Part shown: in pieces, positions 1 to 12,119 of the stretch
How the letters are laid out: each line of letters opens with the position of its first letter
Numbering within the stretch: position 1 is the stretch's first letter
Source: Mortierella sp. BCC40632
Taxonomy: Eukaryota > Mortierellomycota > Mortierellomycetes > Mortierellales > Mortierellaceae
Length of the DNA stretch: 64,000 nt
Assembly: GCA_011634665.1 (NCBI GenBank)
Contig: WAEK01000012.1
Span: forward strand, 682,001-746,000
Direction: 5' to 3'
Made by a program: the position numbers and the translations under genes
Notes under the pieces: generated by a model
Database searches by the model: none
What the model saw: only the letters and a program-made list of their open reading frames with translations
Told to the model about the DNA's origin: nothing

Positions 1-927
1 TCGTTTTTTCCAGAGCTCTATTTGTTACAAAGTGAGGAAATGTACTTGGACTGGAATATCCCTGCAGACCTGGATGGCTCCCACTGTCATGGAAGAATTC
101 GGTATTTGCACTCTAAATCTATCTCTTCCTCATTACGGAAATCATGTGCGCGAAATATGCTGTCTCCTGTCCCCCAAGCGATAGTACTCCGTGCTCCTTT
201 CGCGAAGCATCCGTCCTCTATCTGATGTTTGTGTAAACTCGATCCCAGTGCGCGTGTTCCCAAGAAGAATTAGAGTACTACCAAAGTAGTTTCTCGATGT
301 ACCTGGTTTCACAGCGCTCCATGCAATCTGAGATGAGATTCCGTGCTTATTCCCTGCTGTAGATGTCTCACAGCAGAGTATCTCCAAGAATGTCCTTCTC
401 CGCTGGCGTCTAAATGACCGTGTCATGGATGTGAAGTCAACTGGAAGTCAAAAAAAAAAAAAAAAAAAAACGAGGCGTTTCTATATTTGTCTTGGGCATC
501 AGGATCACTATTTTCAACAGGAGTGTGCTATGGTGCAGAGTCAACTCTGAGTTACTCGAAGAATGACTTATTTATCGTCCATCCCAGAGTTGACCCCTTG
601 CGGCATCCTATTCTCATCAGTAACCAGTGGCCAAAATGCTTTGTCGCCCTCGTCTCCCTCGTCTTGGAGAGTTCCCTATACAGATGCAAACTTTGAGATG
701 GCTCGCAATTGCGCAGGTAACCAGCTTACAAGAGGCGTCTTTTGTGTGGCCTGAGTGAGCACGTGGTAAAAATTCCAAGCTTGATCGCCTTGAGAAGAGA
801 AGAGAGAAAAGATATCACACTTCTTCTCTTTCCCTTATCGTCTCTCTCCCCCCCTTTGGTGACAACACTCAGCACAGCCAAAGCATCTCTCAAAACCTAC
901 ACATATACAGCTATCCTTGGTTCCAAG
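1..927. other. gene-free stretch
   Basis: I see no coding exon with protein-like composition on either strand. Short frames are interrupted and show no recognisable motif. It includes a poly-A tract near 450-469. The last 100 bases or so are the 5' flank of the DMC1 gene. Confidence 0.5.
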
Positions 928-2807
928 ATGGATCAAGTCGTACGCGATCAAGACGACGTTTTGGAGGAGGAGGAAGAGGAGGAGGTAAATTTAGGAAGCT
1001 CGAGTAGCCGTCCATGGACCATTTCTTTAATTTTACTCGCAGTTGGCTAACATATTGCTTGGATGGTTGGCTGACTAGGAAATGTTTTTCACAGGTATCA
1101 CCACTTTCCACTGCATCGAGTCAATCCAGAAAACTCACTTTTGGTATTGTTTTTCCCAAGTTGCCACCAACTTTTTTTTTTTTTTGGCGAATGACTAGAA
1201 ATCGATGAGCTTCAGAGTCATGGAATCAACGTTGCGGATATTGTGAAATTGAAACAAGCAGGCGTCTGCACTGTCAGGGTAAAGAAAGAAAGAGAGAGAA
1301 AGAGAAAGTGTTGATTGAATGAGTCCACTCGTCAGAGGCATTTACAAACTACAATCTGTTTTTCTGACGGTGTCGCCCAAATTTCAGTGTGTCCAAATGA
1401 TGACTAGGAAGGCCCTGTGTCGAATCAAGGGATTCTCTGAGGTCTGTGAATCTCATAGGAAGAGCATACTTTTATTTTTTTTGACACAAGTGAAAGCTTC
1501 TCCCCCAAAGTGACTGAGACTGTCCCTTTGAATTAGGCCAAAGTTGACAAGCTCAAAGAAGCTGCCACGAAGCTCCAGAATGTCTCGTTTATCACTGGCT
1601 TGGAGTATTGTGCCCAGCGCAAGAAACTATTGGTTATATCGACAGGATCGAAGCAGCTGGACGGTCTACTTGGAGGTAAAAGCACGTGCAGTGGTAGAAC
1701 ACGATGGGGGCGTTTGAAAGGGCCAAGAAGCATTGACTCGTCTTATTTGTTTTGTTGTATATCGAAGGGGGTATTCAGTCTATGGCAATTACTGAAGCCT
1801 TTGGAGAGTTTCGAACTGGAAAGACTCAACTTGGTCACACGCTCTGTGTCATGGCACAACTTCCCACAGCCATGGGCGGAGGCAACGGAAAGGTAAACGT
1901 GCACACACTACGCCAAAGGACTAGGTGATATTTTTCGAAGCTCATTGCGGCATATTCGATTTCTAGGCCGCATACATCGACACCGAAGGCACATTCCGAC
2001 ATGAGAGGATCCGGGCTATAGCGGATCGGTTCGGTATCGATTCTGAGGCCGCTCTAGAGAACATATTGGTGGCGCGAGCCTACAATTCGGAGCACCAGAT
2101 GGATCTTATTACAGAGATCGCCGCAAGATTTGCAGAAGAGAAAGGGATCTTTCGTCTACTGGTATGACCCAATGACATCTTCGCGGTTACCATACCTGCT
2201 GTGGGATAGAATCCGGTGCAGTACTCTAATCGCATAGGAACGATGCCGATTGACTCTTAGGTGGTGGATAGTATCATTGCCTTGTTTCGGACAGATTTCT
2301 CTGGTCGAGGAGAGCTCTCAGAGCGTCAACAAAAGCTGAACTTGATGCTGAGTCGACTCGTAAAGATCTCTGAGGAATTCAATGTTGCCGTGTACATCAC
2401 AAACCATGTACAGTCTGACCCTGGATCGGGAATGACTTTTGTTGCCGATCCCAAAAAACCTGTTGGCGGACATGTCATGGTAAGTACCAACCCCTGTGTG
2501 GGATTGTTTGAAAAGCTCGAATACTGAGTCACAGTAGGCAAATTTTAATGGAGAGACCTTTTTTTTTTCGACAGGCTCATGCCTCGACGACGCGACTATA
2601 CCTTCGCAAAGGTCGCGGTGAAGAGCGGATTGCAAAGGTCTACGATAGCCCTGATGTTCCAGAAGCTGAAGCTAGTAAGTGTTTTCGAGTGTAGATTGTA
2701 CAAACCTGTTATCCAGAGGTTCAACGCGACTAGAAGGACCGACATTTTCTGCAATTATCTTTTTAGCGTATGCCATCTCTGTTGGAGGAATTGTCGACTC
2801 GGCCTAG
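928..2807 (+). CDS. DMC1: meiotic recombinase DMC1 (RecA/Rad51 family)
   Basis: This encodes the meiosis-specific strand-exchange ATPase that pairs homologous chromosomes in the nucleus. I assemble ten exons: 928-984, 1095-1143, 1199-1278, 1388-1441, 1537-1675, 1768-1892, 1967-2161, 2261-2479, 2575-2674 and 2767-2807. All joins keep frame and give about 352 aa, close to the usual 340-350 for DMC1. The N-terminus is acidic (a run of Glu), followed by the helix-hairpin-helix region ([18 protein letters not shown]). Walker A is GEFRTGKTQ and the Walker B region is [12 protein letters not shown]. The DNA-binding loop region and the end [35 protein letters not shown] match DMC1 more closely than RAD51. 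Exon 2 (49 nt) is the least certain; it is required by phase and gives LTFEIDEL. The gene is intact, which suggests a capacity for meiosis. Confidence 0.93.
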
Positions 2808-3075
2808 AAGGAAACTTATTTTGCAGAGATTTCAAACGCTCTAGCGGCGCCTTTTTGTGGAGTTTGCGGAGATCCTCCTGCCAATCTTTCGACACCGAGT
2901 CTAGATTATTTTTCTTTTTGGAGGACAAATGAAATCCATTGCTATAGATAGCAGAGAATACATCTACAGACTCAATCACGTTTTACAACAGAATCCTTGC
3001 TGCAGAACTTATGAAACCAGTTTAAACTTAAGATCCCCAGTTGCATTGAATCTGTCCTGGATTAATGGCACCCCA

Positions 3076-3133
<58 letters not shown>

Positions 3134-3883
3134 GAGCAGTGATCTAGGAATGGGTCGTTGTCTAGAGACTCTAGACTTGCAATATTAAATCTCCTTGATA
3201 GATGATAGCTTCATCTGGCTAGCTCTCTATGTTTGCTTTTTCGCTCCTCCGGTTTTCCTATATCATTTTTATCCACCTTGATCTCTGCCCACCCTTCCGA
3301 AACTCGGTACCTCGAATCTCGCACTCGCGGTGCCATCGCTCCATTGGTACTCCCTATATATTTCAATGGAATCATTCGCCTGACACCTTAGCAGTTCGAC
3401 AGGATGATTGATATGACGAAGGACTATTCCGCCTTCTGGCCCTGGGAACCAGAATGACCTGAATCCCCTGTTTCTGTATATCCTTTGATAACATTCTACC
3501 ATCTTGGTACTCGGAGTATCTATTTTGTTTGCCATGGTCGCCTTCACATTGCGCGTTGACTGTGACATAGTTTGTCTCCCTACTTGGAAATATCTCTAGG
3601 TCACCGAACCCTTCTAAAAAACGATTCATCTCCTGGTTAGATGATATTCACCAGGCCAAAACCTCGTCCTGGCTCGAAATATACCGCAGAGACAGATCGA
3701 CAATGCCTCAGCATAGGTAATGGCCTGTATGATCCTTGTAGTAGAACGATGCCAACAAGAGACGCAAGAAGAAAAAAAGATATATTCACAGTATGGGTGA
3801 TTCACAACTACAGACACACTGAAGCGCGACGCTGATTAAATAGGAGTAGAGTTGTGAAAAATACCCCTTCATCTGTGGGTGGC
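2808..3883. other. gene-free stretch with a 55-base poly-T tract
   Basis: No supported gene. An uninterrupted run of about 55 T occupies 3078-3132, the longest homopolymer in the window. Short frames on both strands at 3230-3835 show no motif. Confidence 0.5.
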
Positions 3884-5097
3884 TCACTTGCGTACCATGT
3901 CAAGCTCTTTCTTCGTAACGGCCAACTCTACCTTAAGACTCAATATTTTCTCCATGAGCGCCGCCCGTTCTTCATCCCATCTGGCGCGATCTCGGTCTCG
4001 TTCCGCAGAAACGGCTGAGCGCTCAACTGCCAAGATTTTATTGTGTTCGGCGCGTTCAGAGGCTAGAGCTTTGTTGAACTCAGCTTTAGTAGTCGCGAAC
4101 TCAATAGTAAGTCGATCTCGACTATCCTGCGCCTCCCGAGCTAGTTTATCAGACAGCTCGCGCTCCTGACGCGCTATATCATCCGCCTTTTGTTTCCACA
4201 AGTTCATGTATTCTTTGGCATCCTCGCACTGCCGGACAGCAAGCTCTGTTATCTCTGCCAGGCGCTGTTCAGTAGACGAGCTGTGAGGAAACAATCGAGG
4301 CCGCTTTTTTGCTCGCTCAGTCACGTCTGGAGTAACTAAAAAAGCTAAAAGGTTCATTAGCCCCTTGCGTGTATTAAAGAACGAGTCCCCCCCACCCACT
4401 ATGTTGCTCGGGATATTATTCTTGTCTTACCTGCAGAAGTGTCGGTCGCCTCGGGTGTCCCCTGCAACGTAAGATCATTATCCATCTCCTGCGATTCGAC
4501 TGTGGGCTGAAAGTCCTCACTGATTTGCCTTGCACTCTGTTGGGGGGACGTTGAGTTTGAGATTTCATCAAAGACAAGTCGAAGGCGAGCAAAATATGGA
4601 CAATGTTGCTCTTGTCGTAAGAGAATGGTGTCACTCTTGTCAGTCAAGCTCATATTGACCGCAGTGCGGAACAACTTCTTAACGTAACGTAGAGTTGTCC
4701 TAACACTATCCTGTGTCCACTTTTGAAGCTTCTTGTAGCAAGAAGGTCGAGGTTTCTCTGACTTGACGGCCTCATTTATCATTTTCGCCAGCAAAAATCG
4801 AATTTCAATTTGGCTATGACGAGGTTTTGGGTTCGGTTCATTATACATCTGCCAGTAGGTCGGGTTGGTGAGCCAATTCATGAACATTCTCATACCTGGC
4901 TTCACCCACGTCGTTGGTGGCCTCATCTGTGCCAGGAGCTCTTTCTCACGAGGGGTGGCATACGTGGGATCCACTTCAAGAACAAGCTCGGGTATGTTGT
5001 CATTGTTACTGATGTTGTTTATGGCGTCCTCCTTTCCTTCATCATCCTTTCCTTCATCCTCCTTTCCTTCATCCTCCTTTCCTTCATCCCCATCTTC

Positions 5098-5130
<33 letters not shown>

Positions 5131-5370
5131 AACACCCTCGTCCTCATCCTCAGTATCCTGCAAGGAGATATATAAGACGGAAGAACCTAGTGAGGAAACA
5201 TGAGTGACAGAAGGAGCTGGCGCGGATCTTCGGGCGACAGAGGGTAAAGTAGAGACACTAACGGAGCCAGGGGAAATAGAGTAAGAGTCACGAGCAGACT
5301 GCGAGGCAAGTGAGTTGGATGAAGAGGCACGCGTGGATAGCTGGGGCTGCTTTTGGCTTGTTCCTTGCAT
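3884..5370 (-). CDS. hypothetical acidic and coiled-coil protein
   Basis: I do not recognise this protein. Two exons (5370-4431 and 4335-3884) joined by a 95-nt phase-1 intron (donor GTAAGA) give 463 aa. I chose the Met at 5370; an in-frame upstream Met at 5517 would add a hydrophobic leader that looks like untranslated sequence. The layout is a Ser-rich N-terminus, then an acidic tract made of short Glu/Asp/Gly/Lys repeats (near 5030-5150), then a basic Trp-containing helical segment (TPREKELLAQMRPPTTW to about FDEISNS). A nuclear-signal-like AKKRPR follows, and the last 130 residues or so form a long coiled coil rich in Glu, Arg and Ala. The middle part could be a Myb/SANT-like DNA-binding region, but this is inference. 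Confidence 0.6.
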
Positions 5371-6363
5371 GTTTGCCAAAGAGAGAAGAGCGTGAGAATG
5401 AGTAGGGCGTGGGGACAAACTGGTAAAAAGAAGGGTATGAAAAAGGTAATGGAGTGACAACAGAAATGGTAGAGGTACCGATGCCAGAGCTTCCTTGCGT
5501 CTGGTATGCTGATGCAACTGGCCTTGCAGTTAGTGAAGATACTACCAAGATTAATGTTGTGGATGATGTTAAAAGTTATGGCGGTTAATGCAATTTGGTG
5601 GAGGGGGAGGAATGAAAGCATGGAGGACTGCTCATGGGAACTTTCTCGAGTTTGGTCAGACAGCAGGGGGGCCAATCAGAAAATCTTGTTGAATACGAAT
5701 CTGTAGGAAAAGAGGTAGTTCCTGATTTGCAAATTTCAAGGGACGTCGTCTTGTTGGTGGTGGGCTTCTCCCTTCTCTTTCTTGGTTTCCTTGGGCCGTT
5801 TTTGGGGAGCGACTATGGTTAGCTAGCATATGCCAGTCAAGCATGGAATCCGTGGATTGTCTACCTTCGTATATAGAAAGGCCTATGCGTCAGCAAGCCT
5901 GAGGCTCATTTTGTCTAGGCATATTCATAGCAAGAATTCAAAATTGTCAACAGGAGTAACAAAAGCACAGAATCCCGGCCACTCATGGCACAGGTGGAGT
6001 GGAGCAACTTTGAGGTGAGCAGGACCTTAATTTAATTTAATTTTTTACTTTGGTCGCAGCAAGTGGCCCGAGCGGAGCAAATTGGAACTGTTGACTTTGG
6101 ATGATCTTTCTCTGTATTTTTTTTTTTTTTTTTTTTCAATACAGTTAGTTTAGACGAGAGAGAAAGAAATCATATAGTAGATGGAAAAGGCATGGAACAA
6201 ACAGCGAGTAGAAAGAGAAAAAATACAAATGACTTCTGTCTGGCACCCAAGTCAAGAGGAAAGCCGAAGGGTGAATAAATATGGAGCGGCTCCAGAGGTA
6301 TAGAGAGCCAAGGACAAGCTCTACTTCAACAGGACCACATAGTACTTGGCTTTGAAGGGTCGC
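5371..6363. other. gene-free stretch
   Basis: The 5' flank of one minus-strand gene and the 3' flank of the next. It includes a poly-T run at about 6117-6136. No coding exon is supported on either strand. Confidence 0.45.
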
Positions 6364-8618
6364 CTAAAACATGTTCTTGCGAGAAGTGGGCGTTATCTTT
6401 GATGGACGACCCGAATCAATCGATTTGTCCTCGTCAACATCATACTCGATGCGAGGAGGCGTGCCAAGTAATATATCTATATTTTCCAAAAAGTCCTAAA
6501 AAAAGAAAGAGATGGCTTAATGTATAGTCCAAAGGCTTCGTTGTGGTATATCCCCATGAATCCGCTGCTAGCTGTAGTATCTTACCACAAGAGACGCCAT
6601 CAAGCGTAAGCATGAGAAAACGCGACCTGTGTCGTTTTGGTCACAGGGTAAATAGGCAAAACAAGACTGACTCCAATGGTAGATGCCGTTTTTGTATGTC
6701 ATCGTGTGAAGCGTCATTTTGTGTCCTAGAATGATGACAAAAAATACCAGATCAGATGCGCTCAACCATGAAAATTAATGCTGTGATGCCATTCATCTCA
6801 CCTACCAAACACTTGAACAGCTGCTGCTTCGCGGATATCAAATCCGTGGGCAAGGTGCGAGTTGATTGAGTCCTTGCAAAAGTTGGCAAGCTTCCAGTGA
6901 TCTTCGAGGTATGATCGCACAAGGCGTTCCTCCTTCGGAGGCTTGACCTCGACGAAAGCAATCTCTCTGTCGTCTCGACTGATGACAGCATCGGGTTTAT
7001 ACCCATGCTGTCGGCGCTCCTTGGACCCCTCTGTTTCCTTATTGGCCCATTCGAGTACGTGCTTGCCCCTCTTCGGGAAGTAGATCGTGAAAAGAGCATC
7101 TAAGGCAGCATGGCAAAAAGTATCTTCCAAATCTCTCTCGAAGCAAAAATACTCTGGAGAAAGCTTCAGGGCCCTAGAACGCATGGAGTGACGAGAAGAT
7201 GTAAGCCATGTTGAAATCGGGCCACCTCATACTCCCTTCAATGAGCTAATAGGAATACTTACAATATTTCATAGAGTAACTTAATGGACTTGAGTTCCTT
7301 TGTGGGGGCATTCACGTCAAGCTCATCCCCGTCCGACAACCGTTGGTCAAGAGTGCAGCAAAGCTGAACGACATCTGAGAGGAGTACTGTGCGGGGCCAC
7401 GTGTATAATTGCTGGAGAGCCCTGTGTACAGCTGGTGGGAGCCCAGGAAGGCTCTTCGACATATCCCATATGAAGTTGAAGGACCTATGGGAAAATAAGT
7501 GGATTAGTAAACAGTATCCAGACAATATTTACCTTATACAGCCCGATTAAACGAGGTACTTACAGAAAACGGTGTACATTCTCGATGGTAACCCTCTTTT
7601 CAAAATCGTTCACAGTGTCGATGGACGATAGTTGAAGATTGTGGAATGACCGTCCAACGTTAACAGACTCTACTAAATACCTATGGATGCTCAAAGATGT
7701 AGAGTCCACATATCCTGGGGCCACTTCATCATGGGAAAGTGAGGACCTGCGTCCATGGTCATGCTGAGGACGAGGTGTCACCAGAGGTGCAGACGAGTCA
7801 TCATGTGAGGAAACTGATCGACTCCGAAGGGTGGCGCTGCTGGTGGCTCCAGTTTTTTGATCTACGGGATAGTTGAAATGAAATGAATAAAGTCGGACTG
7901 AGAAAATCAAAAAGACTAATACTGAAAGTACAGACATACCCTTTGTTGAACTCATGATGTGTGCTCGTGCATGTGTCTGGGACGACTCCCAGCCACTATT
8001 AAGTTTTCTTTTAACACCTAAGCAGGAATTAATAGCGTGAATATGAGCGATAGTCCGAAGAAGACACATTGAGTACTTGATATGGAACACAGTAGAAGCA
8101 ACAATAGGTCTTACCATGGGAGGGGCTTTGCCCCGACTTCTCCAACAGCAGTGGCCTTGGCTGCTCTCGACAAGTTGCTGATCTCGTGAATGGCATGGGG
8201 CACACTACCAACAGGTCAAAATAAGCACTAAGTATCTCTCACTGTATACTTCATTCGTGGCTTCTAAGCTGAAAAACATACTTTGGGGTGCTCCCGCCTT
8301 TCCTGAAATATGGCGAAGCGAGTCTTTAGCAAATGGCTCTGAGGCCTCAATCAATGGTCCTGCTGTCCTTATCGCTGAGCGTCGAGCTTGCTGATTTGTC
8401 CAATATGTCACGCCCTTGTTGACTTTCCATTGATCAAACTCTTTCTTTAGACGGCGGCATCCTGATTCCGTGGAACATCTCTCGATCACAAGCCCGTATC
8501 GACGATGGGCTGAATGCTTGTCAGTTATCCCGAAAGAAGAAAAAAACGCCTCCGGAGTCCTGCCAGCTGGGCTGGTGGTTTTGAACCAGTTATCTTCTTG
8601 CTCCGAGAGGTCTGACAT
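6364..8618 (-). CDS. putative PD-(D/E)XK-like nuclease-fold protein, multi-exon
   Basis: The 3' exons join cleanly in frame: 7484-7263, 7173-6806, about 6729-6586 and 6495-6364. Upstream exons are about 7855-7564 and about 8017-7940, with at least one 5' exon starting at Met 8618; the splicing between 8280 and 8110 is not resolved. The exon at 7173-6806 contains KPDAVISRDDREIAFVEVKPP, which has the spacing PD...(D/E)xK of the restriction-endonuclease-like fold and is preceded by helical sequence. The next exon encodes an aromatic stretch (MTYKNGIYHWSQSC). The protein would exceed 500 aa. I believe similar proteins form an expanded family in Mortierella-like fungi, which is recollection. Whether it is an active nuclease is unknown. 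Confidence 0.6.
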
Positions 8619-10432
8619 AGTTCCTAGCGTTACAAGAGAAAAGTGAGGGAGATGCAGCTGTTAGGAATAGAACAACTTGACAAAGGTGTAGCTTTAGAAA
8701 TGACAACAGGAATCCAGGTGGACTCGTGATGCAAACGAGCTCACAGAACCAAGAGACGTTTGTCAACTCTGGGTTGAGGTCTGCATGCTACTAGCAGCAT
8801 GAGACGCCAAAGAAGCAAAGCAATCAAAAGGCTAGCGTGGTTTTGGCTGTATGCGTCTGCGATAAAACATCGCTTGGCACAGAGCATCGTACATGTCCAA
8901 TTTGAAAAATCAAGCACTGGAAAAGCATCGGATCATTCTTAGCAGCAGGTACATCACCAGCGTGGTATTTTGGGCCAATGGAGAGCTGGCAGAGATCGCT
9001 AGTTGGGGGGGGGGGCCGATGGGTTGTGGGACAGAAGGACGGATGCACCAGAGAAAAAAGGTGAAGTTGCAAGCCACCCTTTCCTTCCTATCCCGTGATC
9101 ACTCCTGCCGTTTCTCACTGCAAAATACTTGGGGAAGGTGAGTGATCTCTTTTTTTATATGCTGCATATCATTACCTTTGTAGCGCCATGGTGGAGTTCT
9201 TTTGCTTCACTTTTTAAGTGAAGTTGTTGGAGTTTGACAAAAGGATTACTGAGACCTCAATTTTATCTGGATAGAACGAGCTGTGCTCGAGAAATTGGTG
9301 AAGAAAGCTCGAGAGTACTCTCTCTCTTTTTTCTGTTTTCTCTTACACGCCATTCGAATATTTTCTGGCGCCAGGGTAGCTCCCTCTTGCTTCACTTATC
9401 AAGTGGAGTTGTAGAATATGGCTCAAGGATTATGGGAACGCCAGTTCTGTCGGTCTAGGTCGAGAATACAACGAAATCCTCTTACTTTTCTAGCCCCTGA
9501 ACAAATTAACATCCACCACCCTTTGCATTTATTAAATAGTTCATTCGTGCTTGCTGTGGACACTGACGATAGTCACCTGTTCGCAAAGGTTGGCCAGTTG
9601 AGAAAGGAGACCATTAATCTTTTCTTCGTCTGCCAGAGGTTTACTCCTATCTCTTTGAGCCATGTATACGGTCCGGAAGATAATCAATCCAGCTCACTGG
9701 CCCATCGCAACGATTACCACTCCTCATCAGGATATTGGAGGGCTGAAACCATGTTAGGTTGCCGGAGTGAGATCCGTCCCATTCGCTCCATCATCACCAA
9801 ACGTCACCTCCCTACCAGACTGTCCAACAAATGAGTATCTGCTGCTTGTATGTCAGCTTAGGCACTTGGGCAGCATCCCCATCTTGTCCTTCTAGCAGTG
9901 CCCCACGATCGCAAATAGGAACCTCACCTCGTCGATCTCTTCGCATCGCCAGACAATCACTAATTACCCCGGTAAATGACCTAGAAGTCATCCGTAGGAG
10001 CAGTAGCAAGCGACATATTACAGCACAAATGAAGATCTTGGGGTAACGCTTTCATTTGCCCACCGTGAGACCTAGCCCCCTCAGTCCTTCAAAAGATATG
10101 ACATAGGGTCAGCGCAACGATGGTGACACCATACTAGCCATCTGCGGAGTGGTTCCCGTGGATCAAAATAATGACGACGAGTCGACCTATCGCAATACCG
10201 AGGAGCAAGGCGATCCCAGCACCAGGAAGCGCACCGAAGATTCTGACCAAGAACCCCTATCGGTCTCAATACGCCTGGGTAAGCGGTGCCGCTTGATGGC
10301 AAAGGGTTGAGATGCTGCTACCAAATCAGCTCGACAATCGTCGATAGTTCCGAACTTAAACCCAGGCAAATGGCTTACTCGTATACATATGGCAGGTACA
10401 TCGAATAGGCCACCACCTGCGACGTTGATGTC
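8619..10432. other. gene-poor stretch with a diverged direct repeat
   Basis: No gene supported. Two related segments of about 80 bases (9183-9265 and 9366-9445) share the order GCTTCACTT, AAGTG(A/G)AGTTG, AAGGATTA. The first forms an 8-bp stem, CTTCACTT/AAGTGAAG, with a 3-base loop. A poly-G run lies near 9004-9013. Around 9780-9870 there is weak similarity to 20080-20170. Confidence 0.4.
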
Positions 10433-10900
10433 ATGGTAACCCAGCTTCTTAACTGGCTCGCCGCAGGTATTTCGATCCACAAATGCACCACCTCAACAGT
10501 CGAGACGTACAAGAACGCTCTCATTCACATATATGAAGACAAGTCGGTCATTAATTATCCAGACTTCAAACTTTTCTTGCGGACATTATGCAGACAAGGA
10601 ATTCATAGACATCAGCCCCGCCATAACCTACATTCACGATTTTGACAACAACAAGGATCTTAGTCTGTTCAGACTCTTACAAGGACTATGCTGGCTGCTC
10701 GGTACCTGTGGGTTTCCACGGCCAAGCGACATCCAATGATCGACCAGTTGGTTCAGAACGTATTAGCAATCAAATTGTCTTCATCAGCCACAAGTTCCAC
10801 TTGTCAAAAGGCGTCAAACTATCAAGAGCACGAGCTATCGGCTCCACTGCAGCAATACAACAAGGTGCTCACGTGAATGAGGTAGTTGTATAAGGCAACT
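10433..10900 (+). pseudogene. decayed tyrosine-recombinase-like (Crypton-type?) remnant
   Basis: Two overlapping plus-strand frames read as one protein if a single shift is allowed near 10590. The first gives LLNWLAAGISIHK..TVETYKNALIHIY, like the N-terminal helical SAM-like domain of tyrosine integrases. The second gives LFRLLQGLCWLLGTCG then FPRPSDIQ, which resembles the start of the catalytic domain of Crypton/phage-type recombinases where the first active-site Arg lies (GFPRPSD). It then hits a stop. I cannot find the downstream HxxR and Tyr motifs intact. An in-frame stop lies upstream near 10400. It is best read as a dead fragment; the family call is moderate. Confidence 0.45.
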
Positions 10901-11639
10901 AGTCCTAATTCGCCCTTTTGACAAGTTCTACAGGCTCAACGTTGCCACGGCGACCAACTTTACTTCGATGGTTTTGTCGTGGATTTCTGCTCTGGAATCA
11001 CAGATATGGTCCTGGAATAAGAGGGACAATAAGCTTGAGTCGTCATTTATTCGATTCTATCAGTTACAACCGCCAAGTACTCTATTTATCTGATTCTCAT
11101 CCCCGCTCCACCGAACACTGCCTCTTCGTTACACATCACCCCCAATACATTCAATACATTGATCACCGTAATGCACCCAATCTTCTCTGGTACCCAATAA
11201 TCTTTGACGCGCAATCAGCTTCCATTATCTTTAGACAACGATGGCTATAGAAGCGACATAATACTTCCCAATCTTCTTTCAGCAGCCTGCTCTCACACCT
11301 CTCTCTCATCCTACTCGATCTCTCCACCGCCCATCCACTCGCCCATGCGCCCAATACGTCACCGAGGCACTCTCTACACTCTCTGGCACATAAACAGCTG
11401 ACACTTATTTCGCTCACTCTAACTGCTAACTGAAGGTATTACAACTCGAAAGAAGGGCGGAAGAGACTAGGCACAACATCTCGCCAACTTCACATCGCGT
11501 ATTCGGCACAGCGGTAATATATAATAGTTTACTAGAAACCGAAAAAGAAGAGACATGTTCCTGTATCAACAGAAAGCGAGCCACCATCCTCATCCAACCA
11601 TTGGGAATGCTTGTCCCGCCGCACAAGTTCTGTGCTGTC
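10901..11639. other. gene-free stretch
   Basis: No protein-like frame and no recognised RNA gene. The left part may continue the decayed recombinase. Confidence 0.4.
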
Positions 11640-12119
11640 TTAGTCAACAGACAAAAAAAACCAATTGTTTTTCTTGACATTTTCCAGTTGAAAGGAAATG
11701 GTCAATGTCTTGGCCTCGTCTACAATAAAGTTGAGGGCGACTTTTCTTAAAGGATAGATACGAAAAATCTCCTCGTTGTGAGACAAAGGTTCTACTCGGA
11801 AACTACGTCGAATCTTGTTGGCTGTGATGATTGTGTTTTCTTTAGCCCATTCGTCTTGGAATGACATAAACAACCCGGTTCCTACATTTTTGAAAGTATA
11901 AGAACCGTCATTGTTCATCGTGACAACCCACTTCCCGTTGTTGCTTTCAAGATCGTTAGCCATCTTGACGGGACTACCATCCGTGCTAGCAGTGATAGCT
12001 TTCTCTCCACCAACCCTAACAATGATGTACGTGCCCGGTTTGAGAGCAGCAGCCGCGATGCTAGCCTGAATCACTATCAAGACTGCATATACGAGGGCCA
12101 AGAATGTGAAGCGTATCAT
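11640..12119 (-). CDS. small secreted protein, possible beta-trefoil fold
   Basis: A single-exon 159-aa protein. Residues 1-25 form a clear signal peptide (hydrophobic core ending in an Ala-rich cleavage region). The mature part starts LKPGTYIIVRVGGEKAITAS and later has GKWVVTMNNDGSYTFKNVGTG, the alternating hydrophobic/Gly pattern seen in beta-trefoil proteins such as ricin-B-like lectins and fungal protease inhibitors (cospin/clitocypin type). There are no cysteines in the mature region. It lies about 1 kb from a secreted subtilisin on the opposite strand, so a role as inhibitor is imaginable but unproven. The fold assignment is inference from pattern only. Confidence 0.65.
   Translation of the reverse strand: MIRFTFLALVYAVLIVIQASIAAAALKPGTYIIVRVGGEKAITASTDGSPVKMANDLESNNGKWVVTMNNDGSYTFKNVGTGLFMSFQDEWAKENTIITANKIRRSFRVEPLSHNEEIFRIYPLRKVALNFIVDEAKTLTISFQLENVKKNNWFFLSVD

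Noticed and set aside
5371..5517. Upstream start (Met 5517) for the acidic coiled-coil protein
   Set aside because: The extra residues are Leu/Pro/Ser-rich like a translated pyrimidine-rich leader, and the Met at 5370 is followed by ordinary protein sequence.
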